Assembly: GCF_918797505.1 (NCBI RefSeq)
Contig: NC_092801.1
Location: 24,644,477-24,708,476 of the forward strand
Source of the DNA: Bemisia tabaci
Taxonomy: Eukaryota > Arthropoda > Insecta > Hemiptera > Aleyrodidae
Length of the DNA: 64,000 nt
Reading direction: 5' to 3'
In this document: in pieces, positions 30,401 through 41,573 of the stretch
Position numbering within the stretch: position 1 is the first letter of the stretch
Layout: each line of letters begins with the position of its first letter
Notes under the pieces: model-generated
What the model saw: only the letters and a program-made list of their open reading frames with translations
What the model was told of the DNA's origin: nothing
Database searches by the model: none
Position numbers and translations under genes: made by a program

Positions 30401-33400
30401 CAACTTAGTGGATGCGGAACTCTCTTTAAGGACGCCGTGATGCGCCAAGAAATAGTGCTCCACCGGGAGAGTACAGTTCATCGGAAAAGGTTCTAAATAT
30501 CTAAGTTCTCTGTGCTCTTCCATCATTTCGGTATACAATTTACGGAATAATTCGTCTCTCTGAAACCGGCGTTCCAGCGCCGCAAATCTACGTTGAGCTT
30601 GCACTCTAGAATCGCCCAACATGGGTCGATTTTTCTTAAAAGGTAACCTGACTTCGAAACGGCCTTCCGGTAGAAGGACCGTGGTTTTCTCGAAATGATC
30701 TATGGCGGCTTGCTCGTCCGGGCTGTGTTTAGGGGCGTTAGGTAGTGACTCGATCGCCCAGAATCGCTCTAACTGCTCGGGGAGGGGTACTGTCGTTAAA
30801 CTCACTACTGGCTGGGGGGCGGATCGCGGTTCCGGAAGGGAACGAGCGAATGCTAATCCTCCGAATACAATGCCAAAAAAAGAATCGATGTAGGTAGCCC
30901 CGTGACCTGTGCTTACGTAATTTCCATAAAACAGCCCTTCAAGCAAGTCCCAACCGATGAGACAATCGATGGGTCCTGGAACGTCAAAATTCGGATCTGC
31001 CAATCTCTCTACGGGAAACAAACTTCTCAACTCAGGTGACACTGGCTCAGGAGGTAGAGTACCTGTCAGCCTTTTCGCCACAATCCAGGATTGATTTTCC
31101 CGGAATACTTGGCCGTGGCGTGACTCGAGAGTGGCCTCGACCACTCCTTGAACATTAACGTTGGTATCTCCTATTCCGGAAATGGAGCTCACTTGGCCCG
31201 TGGGCTTCAAATGCAATAATTGAGCACAACGGCTCGACAAAAGACAATGCGTGGCGCCGCTATCAATTAACGCGCGAGCTGTGATACAGTAACCGTTAGG
31301 GGCTCGCAATTGAACCAAGGAAGTCGGTAACAAAATGGCTCGTCGGGGCGTGCTTTCTGCGGAAAAATCGGCTTCGGAAGCGTGGCTCATGGGAAAGTAC
31401 GGCACGCGCTGAGCGGTGGTTGCGTTCGCGCAGCCCTGCCAAGGTGGCGCGGTCCCATTATCGGTAGGTGCCGAGCTGGCAACCGGGCTGTCGCGGCCGT
31501 TTCTAGGGGCTCCGGGATCTAAACCCTGGCCGTTGGCTGCGGGAAATTGAGCAGACGGCGCGTTCGACCCTCCTCTGAGGCCGCTCGGAAACACCGCGTT
31601 AGTGCGGGGGGCTCCTTGCTGTCGGGGTTGATAGTCCGCACGCGGCGCCACGGCGGGGTTCATGGGGCACAGCAAGGTATGATGTCTATTCTCTGCGTAC
31701 TTATGTTCGCAAAAAAGACACTTTCTATAGCTAGGGCACCGCTCGTGTGAATGATCAGAAGACAGGCAGTTCAGACAAAGATTTCGGGCCATGGCCTGCC
31801 GTTGACGGTCCGCTACCGGCAGGGAACGCAGTTGACCGCATGAAAAAACAGAATGGGTGTTGGAATTACACCACCGACAAGGACTAGATGGAGGTGCCGG
31901 AGCTGCGTTACGTCCTCCGCGGGGCACGAATGCGGGGTTGGGAGGCGCGGGGTTCGCGGGGCGCGGCCCGGTCGGCGGGCTTCTCGGAGCTTGGGGGAAC
32001 GGATTCAAGGGGGCAGATTCAACACGATTCGACGGAAGGGGGTTAGAATTCGGTTGCGTCACGGCCGCATGACAATGATGCGGACAGCTCGCGGCTTGGC
32101 TCCCCTTATTGCGATTTTTACGGCGCCCTGAAGGCTCGGGCTCTACTTGGTCGTCTGATTGAGCCGTGAAAACCTTGGCGGCCGGGGCTGGAGCTCTGGG
32201 TTTCTGGCCGCTCGCTGATTGAGCGGGGGGCGGGGTGTCTAAAGTTTTCAAACTTTCGCGCTTCAAATACTTCTCGATTTCGCGGAACGTCGGAAATAGA
32301 TGAGGGTCGTCGCGGAAGTCTTCGAACCGGTCCTTCACTTCGGGAGCAAAACGTGATAGAATCAATTGCACGAGGAACGGCTCCATGCCCTCGGTGTCCA
32401 CCTGTAGGGCTTTAAGAGCATGAACATGTTCCTGTAGTGACGTCAAAAAACTCGGAATATCGGCGCGTGTTCGCACGGGAGGCAATTCTTGCAGCGCCTT
32501 GTAGTGAGTACTAAGGTGGCGTCGCTCGCTGTCGTAGTAGTCACACAAAAGTGCCCACGCGGCACGATAATTCTCTTCTGAGGGAGAGAAATTTTTTACA
32601 CGCCGCAGGGGGTCGCCCTCTAACCGGGAAATCAAATAAGTTAACTTTTCACCGCCGGACAGATGTTGCTGGTTATGAACCGCAACTTCAAACAGATTCT
32701 TAAAATTTCGCCAATCGGACAAATCTCCACGGAACACGGGTAATTGCAAGGGGGGTAACTTGATATGAGAGTGCTTGGACTGACGCGCCTCTGAAGACGC
32801 ATGGGGCCTGGGCGCGTTGGTCGCGGCGCGCTCTGTAGCCCTGAGTACTGCGGCTTTATCGGCTTTCTCGGCCTCAGCTTTGCAGGCGTAAAAGGGCTCC
32901 ATGGCTGACTCGGAAATATTCTCAAAATCCTCTTGAGCCATCAACAGATCGGCTCGTTCTCGCGGGCTTACAGTACAATTAATTTCTCCTATCTCGGATT
33001 GGACAATCGCAAATTCGCGCTCTAAACGCAATAATCGGTCAATTTGGAATGAGAAAACCGCGAAGTTTGACGCATTTAACCCATGCGCCTTTTCGGCAAT
33101 CGCAAATGCGCTGCGCAACAATCTTTCACGGGCCTCTACCTTTGCGATGAGTCGCGGGTTCAGAATTTTTCGAGCCTCAGGAGAAACTCGAGACCTGGCG
33201 TAATGTGAAAGATCGAATCTCGTTAATGCTTGGACCGAGGCCTCGTCATCCGTGTTCTCGAACGGCGTACGAGGTCCTTGGTTCGCGGCGGGTGGATCTA
33301 ATTCATTGTTGGCCGGGGGATCATCAAGAGGCTCTGAACCTGCGGAACTCTCGGAGTTCCTAGGGGGGTCCGCTAACGGCATGTGTGCGGTTAGCCGATT

Positions 33401-33424
33401 TAGGTGATCTTCATCACCCAACAT
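27482..33424 (-). CDS. Gag-Pol polyprotein of BEL/Pao retrotransposon, unit 2 (1980 aa, intact)
   Basis: The translation is identical in length and sequence to the polyprotein of unit 1, with the same zinc knuckles (516-586), DSG protease motif (721), YIDD reverse transcriptase motif (1131), RNase H acidic residues, integrase DDE (1686, 1752, 1801) and C-terminal DUF5641-type domain. The absence of any amino-acid change over 1980 residues shows that the two units separated very recently or that one is an assembly copy. This unit is the one directly sense-downstream of LTR 3, so its transcription would start from the deletion-bearing LTR. Confidence 0.96.
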   Translation of the reverse strand: MLGDEDHLNRLTAHMPLADPPRNSESSAGSEPLDDPPANNELDPPAANQGPRTPFENTDDEASVQALTRFDLSHYARSRVSPEARKILNPRLIAKVEARERLLRSAFAIAEKAHGLNASNFAVFSFQIDRLLRLEREFAIVQSEIGEINCTVSPRERADLLMAQEDFENISESAMEPFYACKAEAEKADKAAVLRATERAATNAPRPHASSEARQSKHSHIKLPPLQLPVFRGDLSDWRNFKNLFEVAVHNQQHLSGGEKLTYLISRLEGDPLRRVKNFSPSEENYRAAWALLCDYYDSERRHLSTHYKALQELPPVRTRADIPSFLTSLQEHVHALKALQVDTEGMEPFLVQLILSRFAPEVKDRFEDFRDDPHLFPTFREIEKYLKRESLKTLDTPPPAQSASGQKPRAPAPAAKVFTAQSDDQVEPEPSGRRKNRNKGSQAASCPHHCHAAVTQPNSNPLPSNRVESAPLNPFPQAPRSPPTGPRPANPAPPNPAFVPRGGRNAAPAPPSSPCRWCNSNTHSVFSCGQLRSLPVADRQRQAMARNLCLNCLSSDHSHERCPSYRKCLFCEHKYAENRHHTLLCPMNPAVAPRADYQPRQQGAPRTNAVFPSGLRGGSNAPSAQFPAANGQGLDPGAPRNGRDSPVASSAPTDNGTAPPWQGCANATTAQRVPYFPMSHASEADFSAESTPRRAILLPTSLVQLRAPNGYCITARALIDSGATHCLLSSRCAQLLHLKPTGQVSSISGIGDTNVNVQGVVEATLESRHGQVFRENQSWIVAKRLTGTLPPEPVSPELRSLFPVERLADPNFDVPGPIDCLIGWDLLEGLFYGNYVSTGHGATYIDSFFGIVFGGLAFARSLPEPRSAPQPVVSLTTVPLPEQLERFWAIESLPNAPKHSPDEQAAIDHFEKTTVLLPEGRFEVRLPFKKNRPMLGDSRVQAQRRFAALERRFQRDELFRKLYTEMMEEHRELRYLEPFPMNCTLPVEHYFLAHHGVLKESSASTKLRVVYDASAKSSSGVSLNDVLYPGPKLQTNIWTVLTNFRLHAVAISCDIRQMYLQIFIHPEDQCYQLVLWRTEKAKPVEILVMNRVSFGENSSPFIAIACLHKLAAIFGSEYPRAAEALRSAFYIDDLATGAATVESAKSLLWEVIKLLGMANFTPHKFFSSHPEVLEGLPLDKVAAPRLRFDDPDNPMFGVLGVSWVAAGDFFTYEINNKHHARSKRGIVSQVASLYDPLGWIAPVILRGKRFIQCCWASKLGWDDEIPDEMWQRWTEFYQRLPALSDVKIPRCLVLDRALSVQCHIFCDAAETGYGAVCFVRSVPSPSDPARVSLLASKTRVAPLSRVSIPRLELCAADLSSVLLEAYLPQLDEYYKIERIFAWSDSTITLHWIQTPPHLLKTFVANRVARIQRMDPRVSWNHVAGTENPADLCSRGVEPAELLANPLWWSGPPWLGQPQDSWPTPLTLDSPPPEAELELKHDAIVVAAAPPRSSIPVYSTWRRTLGVFARILRWRYNAHPTREKLKGPLSLEEFAAAEIWIIKIIQNDAFSEDIARVKAGEICAKPLRYLTPFLDPEGVMRVGGRLQRAAAAFEFIHPAVLSSRHPVTSLIVKHYHFSNLHPAPTALHSLISQRFWIVAGRRLIRKVVHECIRCFRFKPTNQVPLMGDLPTPRVIPNPPFWHCGVDYCGPFLVKESFMKFAPNLKLYLAIFVCFTTKAVHIEVAGDLSTEEFIAALHRFTSRRNVPNTIYSDCGTNFVGADNLFAENIDLKHPRITEFSREYNVRFMTNPPGAPHMGGLWESAVKSAKYLLKREIYLRTLLRPEFETLCCRVEAILNSRPLSPRSSDPNDLNPLTPGHFLTGRPLRCIAQPAIDPREFNRVQHWSLVELMTQEFWKRWREEYLISLHSRKKWFKDHPNLVVGKIVIINDPDVPPQVWKMGRVVAVFPGQDGVVRCAEVRTANGSVLKRPVHKLFPLPEQE

Positions 33425-36400
33425 GTTTTCAGATCGTTTGTACTTCTCGGCTCACGTAGTAACGTAATGATAAAAATGACAAATACAAGATTCAAACAGG
33501 AGAAAATGTTGGAATCGGCGCGCGGAATAGACTGCAGAAAAAATCCGGACAGACAAAAACACAGGTAAATGCAATAGAAAGGTTCAAATAACACAATGAG
33601 AAGACTCGGGCCTCCACGCCTCGGAGCACAGAGAGCCCGCCACAACGCTGACTCGATGGAGTCGCCAACCAGAACCCGAAATCGGGCACAAGAGAGTCAG
33701 GAGAGATAAAGGAAAAAAAAACTACGAAAAATGAAGGAGAGCGCTCCCCTGTCCCCCCGGGTGCCTTAAACTAAAAACTAAAACTAAAACTAAAAAACTA
33801 AAAACTAAGAGAGGCTGAGTTAGGTAATGATAGGTAACCTATGTCGGAACATCTTGGAGTGCCTTGCCGAGAGTTTCGACCTGAAATGGACAAGACAAAA
33901 TATAAAAAAAAGAAAATCGAAGAGCATCGACTGGCAACGGGCCTTTCGCATGCGTTGCTAATGAATGAAGTAATGAAAACCCGGGACGACTGGTCAATTT
34001 CGGTGGGAAGTCTGACTACGGAAACTTGGTTGCTCGAGAAGGAGAAGAAATAACGAATTGCGGGGAAAAAGAGGGGCAAGAAGAAAACTCCGCCGGTGAC
34101 GGGTCCGCACGCCACCGGCCCACGCAACAGGACCTGAGGAGCTTAAGGCTCCTCGAAAGAGACAGGAAAATTAGGAAAATTTATCCGGAGAACTCCGCCG
34201 ATGACGGGTTCGCACGCCATCGGCCCACACATCAGACTCGAGGGAGCTCGTGGGCTCTTAAAGGAAAAAAATTGAGGAGAGTTAATAGCAAAAACCCCGC
34301 CGATGACGGATCCGCACGCCATCGGCCTACACAACAGAGTAGAGGAGAGAAAAAAGGTGCTTCATTCGCTTCTCAGAGCACCATTTGGTACGAAAAAGGA
34401 AGAGACGGTTTTTTTTGGCGCGTATACGTAGTATACCGCCTTTGCGATCGTTTCGAACCCTGCTCGATACAATAACCGAGTCCCTTAGTTCCTTACCGAA
34501 AAGTGACTACCGCGAACTTCTGAGATTTTCCAAAGCGTGTAAAAAGTTTATTTATCCATCAATAATTATGATTTAAAGTTGTTTCTCATTCTGGGGCTCA
34601 TTAGTTTATGTGCAGTGAATACCAAGAGTCTACGTTACTTGGTTTTTTCAAAAAAAGCCTAAGAATGCGACGCGCTGATTTAAATTATGCATATATAAGC
34701 AGAATCAAGCGAATTGATTCGAGGATGGCTGAGCAGGTCGGCACTCTCGAAATGAGAATTTAACTCCTCCGTTTTGTTCAAAACGTTGCTTTGACAGATC
34801 TGTAACCTCGGTTATAATTTCCAAAAGTTGGTACCCGTGCTCTGATAGTGCTGTTCATCTGACAACATTGTCAGTGTCAGCTGATAAAATGTATATTTTC
34901 ACAGTGCAATCTGTGTAAGTGCAATCTGTGATGAGCCTCGAGACTCATTAGACCATTAGCTAAACGTGGCTCATACAGGAATCCACTTACCCCTCTCTTT
35001 CCCACGCTCCTGCTCACTGCGTCGGCGTCTCGACGAACAATAGCTAATGACGGTTGCCAAGCGATGCCGGGATCCTCAGCCCCTCGCCCAATTACTTACG
35101 CTTCATTAACCATTTCACCGTCACGCTAGGATTCGTCCAATTTTCAAAAAAAATTGTTTCGCGAGTTTTTAGCAATTTTTTCCTTACTCTCCGTTAAAAC
35201 ACGAATTAAAAGAGGTCTCATTCATAAAAATCGGCCAAATAGAAGAGAAGTTACAGTATTCGAAATCCGAAGAAATCAACAAAACTTCTCCAAACAAAAA
35301 ATAAAATGAAGGGGGAAAAAAAGAAATGTATAAATTACAATTTAATATGATTGACCTCAGAATGTGACAAGCAATTCAATTATAAAAAGGAGAAAAAATT
35401 GAGTGAAATTACAAAAAATTAGCCTCTTGCAAGGGGCTTCCTTGTATGAGTTTTGACCTGAAGACAAGTAAATCCCGTTATATTATTAAAACGAAATTGA
35501 CTCCATAGTTTAATGCCTTAGTTTCTTGAATACGATTATTTTAAGCACTCGATTTATATCAGCAATTTTACCCATGAGGTGATTTCCTGAGAGCTGATAA
35601 TATCACGAATTTCTCATAGAGCCCTTCAAAAATGGCTTGCTTTTTGGGCAGCCGATTCGGCCATCAAACCGGGGTTTAAATGGAAGCTGATAATAACACA
35701 AAGCTCTGAGAACAATTTTAAGATGAGTATAGGAACGGTTTGTACATTACGAGGAGAGGCGGGCATTCTGTTCAGCATATCGATACATAAGTATTTTCAC
35801 ACGTAGAATTCAATTTTCACGTCAGGGAGTCGACATATTTTGATTTTTTCGATTTTATACGGAAAATGTATGGTTTTTCGGGATTGAAATTACTTACAAT
35901 TGTTTCATGAAAAATGAATGCACCCAAAATGACTATAGCATTTTGACTTTCACATACCTACGTGCACTCACTAAATTGATTGGTAAATTCAAAGAGTGGG
36001 TACATCGACCTGGTATATCAAGTTTCTGCGATTTTTTACGGCAAATCGGTAGATTTTCGGGATGTGGATTGCTTACTTTCAATTCATGAATGAATAAAGC
36101 ATGGACATGGTTGAGCTTCTTTGCATGAAAAGACGTTTAAATAACAAAATCAAGACATATTTAATACAATTGCATTTATATCGAGTCAATTTCTTTTCAA
36201 TAATATAACGGGATTTATAATACCGGTGATTTGGGTATTTTAACCCCAAAATACCTTTAAATCGACTTTATCTTCTAGGAATTCGACAGAATTTTTCCTT
36301 TCTTCGCTTAAATTTTTCCGTAGCACTTTTCCTCAAGAATCTGATAAAATTTTGCTTGAGGCGGATCAAAAAACTTAAATTTGTTCGAATAGCTTTCTAG

Positions 36401-36575
36401 ATTCACAATACACGGTCTCGTCAAGGTGCGTCGTTGACCTTGTAGTGTTGTATCGTGAATTCTCCTGTTGTGCTGCTTGCCTTTTTTGAAATCTCTGTAA
36501 ATGAAAACTAAAGGGGTTGATATGTGCGAGTTAATGACGCGCCTTATCAACACATTGTGTTGGAGTTCACTGCTT

Positions 36576-36640
<65 letters not shown>

Positions 36641-36946
36641 GGGGTTAGGGGTCTCGTAGGGTAAAGGAGAGAAACTGTAGAAATTTGGAAAAGCGCCGTT
36701 TGAACGCGCGACCGTATTGAATGCAATGATAAAAATTAGATCAACGGAGTCAACGGAGGTTAAAAGATGTGCACACACATCTCCAAACTTACATACTAAA
36801 TGACCCATACTAAACTTAAAACTAAAGGTGAGAGGTGCGCTAGACCGATCCGAAGCCCGCATTACGAGTGCGAAGACAAAAAAAACCATTACTGGCTCGT
36901 AGTTCAGTGATTTGTCGCGGATTCAGAGTAATCGAGGGAGAGAAAG

Positions 36947-36991
<45 letters not shown>

Positions 36992-37442
36992 GATGATCAG
37001 CGCAGAAAAAGAAAGAGAAAAAAAAGGAGAAAAAGGGGGGAAAAAAAATGAACGAAAAGTATGGCTTAACGGCTCAAGTCTTGGGGAAAAAGGAAAAAAG
37101 GACATCAGACTAAAGACGGTGCTTTATCGGATACAGAACACGGAAACACGGAAAGTTTTCGTTTCGCGGAATCTCGGTGGAAGTTTTTTTGAAAGTATCT
37201 GACTCTTAGTCTTACTAGAGAAAAAAAAACAAGATCACAGAACGGACTCATCCTGAACGGGGTCTATTGCTGACGATGAGCCGTCCAACAGTCACGGTCA
37301 CGACGCAAAGCGAAGGAGCAGGGGACCCCCGACCACCCCCCGGGGACAGCTAAGGAAAGGAGGAGAGGGGAGGACAGGGGGGAAGGAAGGGGGGGGGGCA
37401 AACACGGTTCTAATTAAGATCCGGCCCGAGGGACCAGAACGA
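33425..37442 (-). other. long 5' leader of unit 2
   Basis: It has the same content as the leader of unit 1: covarying hairpins at 34092-34119, 34197-34224 and 34299-34326, poly(A) in sense at 36577-36637, and poly(U) in sense at 36947-36988. A substitution near 36799 (TACTAAATGA versus TACTAGATGA in unit 1) and changed homopolymer lengths are the only differences noticed. Confidence 0.7.
37419..37436 (-). other. primer binding site (PBS) of unit 2
   Basis: It is identical to the unit 1 PBS and sits six bases from LTR 3, in the correct place for a sense-5' PBS. Confidence 0.6.
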
Positions 37443-40400
37443 TGGCCGCGCCAAGTCGAGTAAATACGCTTGCAAATGGCGGCCCTCCTCAACCGCCATG
37501 CGAGCAAATGGACTGATAACAGGTAAACGGGGAATCAACGGGGAACAGGTAGGTAGAATGGATAGTACACGGAAGAGATCGAAAGACGTCACGCAAGCGT
37601 AAACAAAACATGGCGCAGACACCGAATGCCTATCACCAGGTCTTACATCAGCAGAACCAGAAGAGCGGGAAAATTTGAAATATATAGTGATAGGATGGGG
37701 AAAGGTGATGACACGAGGGACCACTGGCCCTTTAAATGGGGGACAGAAACCATAAAAAAATGAGAACGGAGGGAGAGAAGGCTTCATATCAACGAGAGAG
37801 CGAGCTGAAGTGCGAAAAAACTGGAACATGAAACAGGTGAACATGAAAATCCTGAATTTGGCTAGGATACCTGTGCATGACACGGTGAACATTGAAAATA
37901 GAAGGCACGTCGGACAATCATTTTGCCACAGGAGGAGACAAGAAGGTCCCAGGTATAATCCGCTACAGCTCGTAAATCCAAATGAAGACCAGTTCTCTCC
38001 GCAATTTGCATGTTGAATTCTTGAAAGGCTCTCCGAATGAAAAAGAAAAGGGGGGGGGGGGACTTTTGATTGCGAGAAACTATGCAATCAAATTACTTGT
38101 AGCTAACTCCGTACAGGAGGGCTACGTTGAATGACTGTCTTGTTAAGAGGAAAATGGGGGGAAGACCGGAGGGGAAAAAATCGGGGGGAGACCGAAGGGG
38201 GGAGGGGGCCCTGCTCCCAAACGCGACGCGAACCGGATAAAAACTTACACGGAAGATAAAAAAAAAATACCACAAAATTCGAGCTTCTACTACACTCCGG
38301 ATAAAACAAGACAATACAAAGGAGCAACCCTCCGAAGAGGAAATGCAGAAAAAGGAACACGGGTACGATGAGTAATCGGCGATACCCCGTCCGGAGGCCC
38401 ATGACCGAGAGAGGTTTGACCCACATTTACTTGACACTGGTGACCCAGTCAGCTGGATCTGCGATGCCGTTGTTGCGTTTCTGAGAAAACCTTTAAATTG
38501 CCCGTTAGGACAATCTTGCAAGGAAAAGAAAAATAGGTCATAATCATAGGCCGGGCCGCCGATGACTCATCGGAAACAATTATGAGCATAACTCCATTAG
38601 TCATAACGATAAAGAAAAAGAAGTTGAGGTTGATGCGATTTTCAAAGAAACATGACTGACTTCCGGATAAAATGTCGCTAACAATGACTTAACATCACTC
38701 CGGAACAAATTGAACTCGCAATAACTCCGGAAATTTGTTTGGCGGCAATATTGCCACTGACAGAAATAAGATGAGCTGCTGCGAATACTATAAGCAACAA
38801 TACGAGATCATAGAAAAATCGGCTACACACCACCCGACGGATAAATACGGGTCAAATTCAGTAGACACTTTTAGCGTTAAATGATTAATATCAACACTCG
38901 AAATCCTCCGGCAACTCGGTAATACGGATGGTGGTACAACGAGCTAACCGGTGCTGCAATTGTTTAGGACGCAATCAGCGACGAGGCTAACCGGTGCTCA
39001 AACTACCTCGGATGACATGAGCGACAGGGCGAGAAACACCAGGACTCCATGTAAACTCGGGAGACATTAAATTAAAAGACAAACAATTCAGAGATGAAGG
39101 CAACACGCTCTCACACTAAGAGCTCTCGGGAGAAGGAGCACGCACGTAGGCGCCTTCAAAAGACCGGGTAGGCAACAGGTTATACATCACACAGGCCAAA
39201 TTCAAGCGGAGTGGCACAACGGACACATTATCAAAATGGTATCAAAGAGCACTGAAACGGAAAACTCAGTAAATTGCGCGCGATGCCAGGGTTTATGTAA
39301 AGAATTAGCGGAGGCGAAGAATGCCCAGCCCAGGAGGGCGGACACTTTTAAACCTCAAGGCGCACATCATCGAGACGACGATTAACTTACACAATTGATT
39401 CTGAATCGGGCTAGAAAAATCACATGAACGCTTGGAGAAACTGTAACACTCACGGGTCATAACATATCGAGAGAGAATCTTGGGATAGGTCGTCTGCCTG
39501 GGGAAACGCCTTCAAAAGACTGGGTAGGCCACAATTCGGGCGGCCCAAACGTACACCTCGACCATGACTTCTCCGGAAATTACTCTTATGAGGGGGTTCA
39601 AGGGAAAGAACACGTTGAGAAAGAACTTGGTCTTCGGAACGATCTCCGCACCTACCACGAGGAGGCACAGAGGGGGGGGGGGGGGCGCTCAACCTAACAT
39701 TTCCTAACACATTACGGGGGGAAAATTTGGAACGAACTCACCAAATTGGTTGAGTGAGAACCCTCTCTGGTTGATTCGGAAGCAAGTGCGGCGGGACATC
39801 TCTGGAGACTCCTGCGGCGATGGCGGCCCGCAGAGGAACAGCTTAGCTCATGGTGGCAGATTCCGTCATCTCAGCGAAGGAAACCATCTCGAACGATTGA
39901 GTGAAAGTGATTTTCGAAATCCGACCTTCCGAAATACTATTTGACGATCGCGTAAGAGAATCGCGAAAAGGATCGATGCGAATCGCCGAAATTAGCGCGG
40001 ATGAAGATGGATAAATTCCTTCACCGTGAAGGATGCGAGCACGCTGTCAAGGATCTAAGTTCGACCGAAAATTGCGGATTTCAAACGAAAAATCGGGAAA
40101 TTTTCGATGCCGGTCTTTAAACGGAGGTTCGCGGAGAGAGCAGAATGAAAATCGGAACGGATCACTCAGAAAAACCGAGGAAAGTTAAGGAAATTCGGAG
40201 ACCTTACCGGAGGACGCGTAATAACACGGAGTTCGCACAGAAGAATGAGAAAAAGGGAATCAGTCAGAGAGTCAGAAAAGGAAGACCGAGGGAGCTAGAG
40301 AGAGACAACCAGAGAGGAGAGAGGGTTCCTAGAATCCGCGCCAAAAAGCTCTAGTGACGTGACTATTACGTCAGGTGACCTGACCAATTACGTGGGCGGA

Positions 40401-40701
40401 TAGGGTTAAATTTTGAATAATGCCTCATTGGCGCGCCGCTTGGGGCGCTGACTCATGGGCCGGCTTGGTCGAATCACTGGCGGCGACGTCTGACTTACTC
40501 TGGGTGAATCTAATCTACGTCACCGGGGTCCAATGTCGGATATACTCTCCGTTTTGCGTCATCGCGGGTGACGAACAGAGAGTCGATTGATCAAACGGAG
40601 TACTGAACGGTTAGTAGAGAGTGACGTCACTGTTTTCAACGCTGTTCAACAAAAAGCGTCAAATAAGAAAAGATAAGGAACGCCAGTTATTGGCGTGAAC
40701 A
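37443..40701 (-). repeat. LTR 3 (sense-5' LTR of unit 2), 3259 bp with a 1263-bp internal deletion
   Basis: It matches LTR 1 up to the position equivalent to 6117 and resumes at the equivalent of 7381; the junction is at about 39624. The five bases AAAGA occur at both deletion ends, so the loss looks like microhomology-mediated repair. One substitution (AGCAAGTGCG for AGCAATTGCG near 39786) and longer G-runs are also private to this copy. The U3-type end with the CRE cluster is kept. Confidence 0.9.
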
Positions 40702-40706
40702 ACCGG
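40702..40706. repeat. target-site duplication, right (ACCGG)
   Basis: This matches the five bases at 3934-3938. Removing the array and one duplicate gives a continuous pre-insertion sequence reading CCTGGAGGACCGG then GGTTTGATTTCGG. Confidence 0.85.
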
Positions 40707-40890
40707 GGTTTGATTTCGGAGTTTCTTCTCCTAGACAAGTTGCTTCAGCTACAGCTGAGAGCCCTGTCTGCCCTTCCAATGGGTGGTTCATACACCTTGA
40801 AGCCGGTGACCATCTCTACTACCCCTTAAGGCAGGGGTTACCATGGGGTCCGCAGGATTGCTAAACCTGTAACAACAGTCCCCCACACGG
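40707..40890. other. right part of the interrupted pre-insertion sequence
   Basis: This is moderately GC-rich non-coding sequence that continues the segment at about 3860-3938. It has the look of an older dispersed repeat (CCCCCAACCTGGAGGACC, AAGGCAGGGGTTACCATGG), but I cannot name a family and see no coding capacity. Confidence 0.3.
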
Positions 40891-41105
40891 TTCAAAATTA
40901 CTGCCGTCATTTTATTTTTTTACCGAGAAATTTGTTGGTTGAATCTGTTTAAAAATTTCACTAAATTATATCGGAAAAACAAGGAAAATTCAGTGAAATT
41001 TTCGGACAGTTTTGTTGTACAATTTCGCTCTAAAAAAATAAAATGGCGGCGGAAATTTTTAAACGTCGCATGGCGCTTGTGATACTTTGGCCGGAAGATG
41101 ACGAT
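40891..41105. mobile_element. MITE family E copy
   Basis: It is an inverted-repeat element. The right arm reads AAAATGGCGGCGGAAATTTTTAAACGTCGC and then GTGATACTTTGGCCGGAAGATGACGAT; the left arm is the shortened reverse complement. The family also occurs at 56021-56264 and around 50845-51520. Confidence 0.6.
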
Positions 41106-41331
41106 ATATGAAATAAAAAACGGAAGAAGGTTTAGTGACCCAATAGAGACGGATCGGGACAGTTTCTATTTTCTATTTAAGGTTACTCGGTCGCTCTTAC
41201 GTCATTACCAGCCACCATAAGTGTAGCTGGCTACATGCAATAAGTTCATGGGATCCATATTAACTTCATTTCTGTGGTGGTGCGATATTCGATATTTGCG
41301 AAGTGACGCGAATGATTCGATCGTTCAGATC
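41106..41331. other. no feature recognised
   Basis: This is unique-looking non-coding sequence between two MITEs. I see nothing supportable in it. Confidence 0.3.
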
Positions 41332-41573
41332 TGCCACGTTAAGGAAAAACGCCGCAAGAACCTTCGGCAGTTGCCAAATTTCTCCAGATTAAATACGAAT
41401 TTTCAGGAAAACTCATGAATATTTTCCGTTAAATTTTTCAGAAAATTTTCCTCGTAATTAGATCTAAATTATCTGAAATTTCAATATAAAATATTCATAA
41501 CTCTCCTCAAAAATATGCATTTTATTGGAGGAAGTTTGGCAACTCTTGAGTGTTCATACGGCGATTTTCCTTT
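41332..41573. mobile_element. MITE family A copy (diverged)
   Basis: The left end GTTAAGGAAAAACGCCGCAAGAA and the right end TGTTCATACGGCGATTTTCC are diverged forms of the family A terminal inverted repeat, with GTTGCCAAATTTC and GAAGTTTGGCAAC just inside. Confidence 0.65.

Larger units (their letters stand above)
3939..40701 (-). mobile_element. BEL/Pao LTR retrotransposon, tandem array LTR-internal-LTR-internal-LTR
   Basis: Three LTR copies (3939-8454, 20691-25207, 37443-40701) alternate with two internal regions (8455-20690, 25208-37442), giving a repeat offset of about 16.75 kb. All LTRs start TG and end CA on the + strand. The coding sense is the - strand, so the right-hand LTR is the sense-5' LTR. 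The array is bounded by one pair of 5-bp target duplications, showing that it behaves as a single insertion locus. The units differ by homopolymer lengths and very few substitutions (for example G at 20047 versus A in the second copy near 36799). The element encodes all proteins needed for an autonomous BEL/Pao element. An assembly-made duplication cannot be excluded from sequence alone. Confidence 0.93.
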
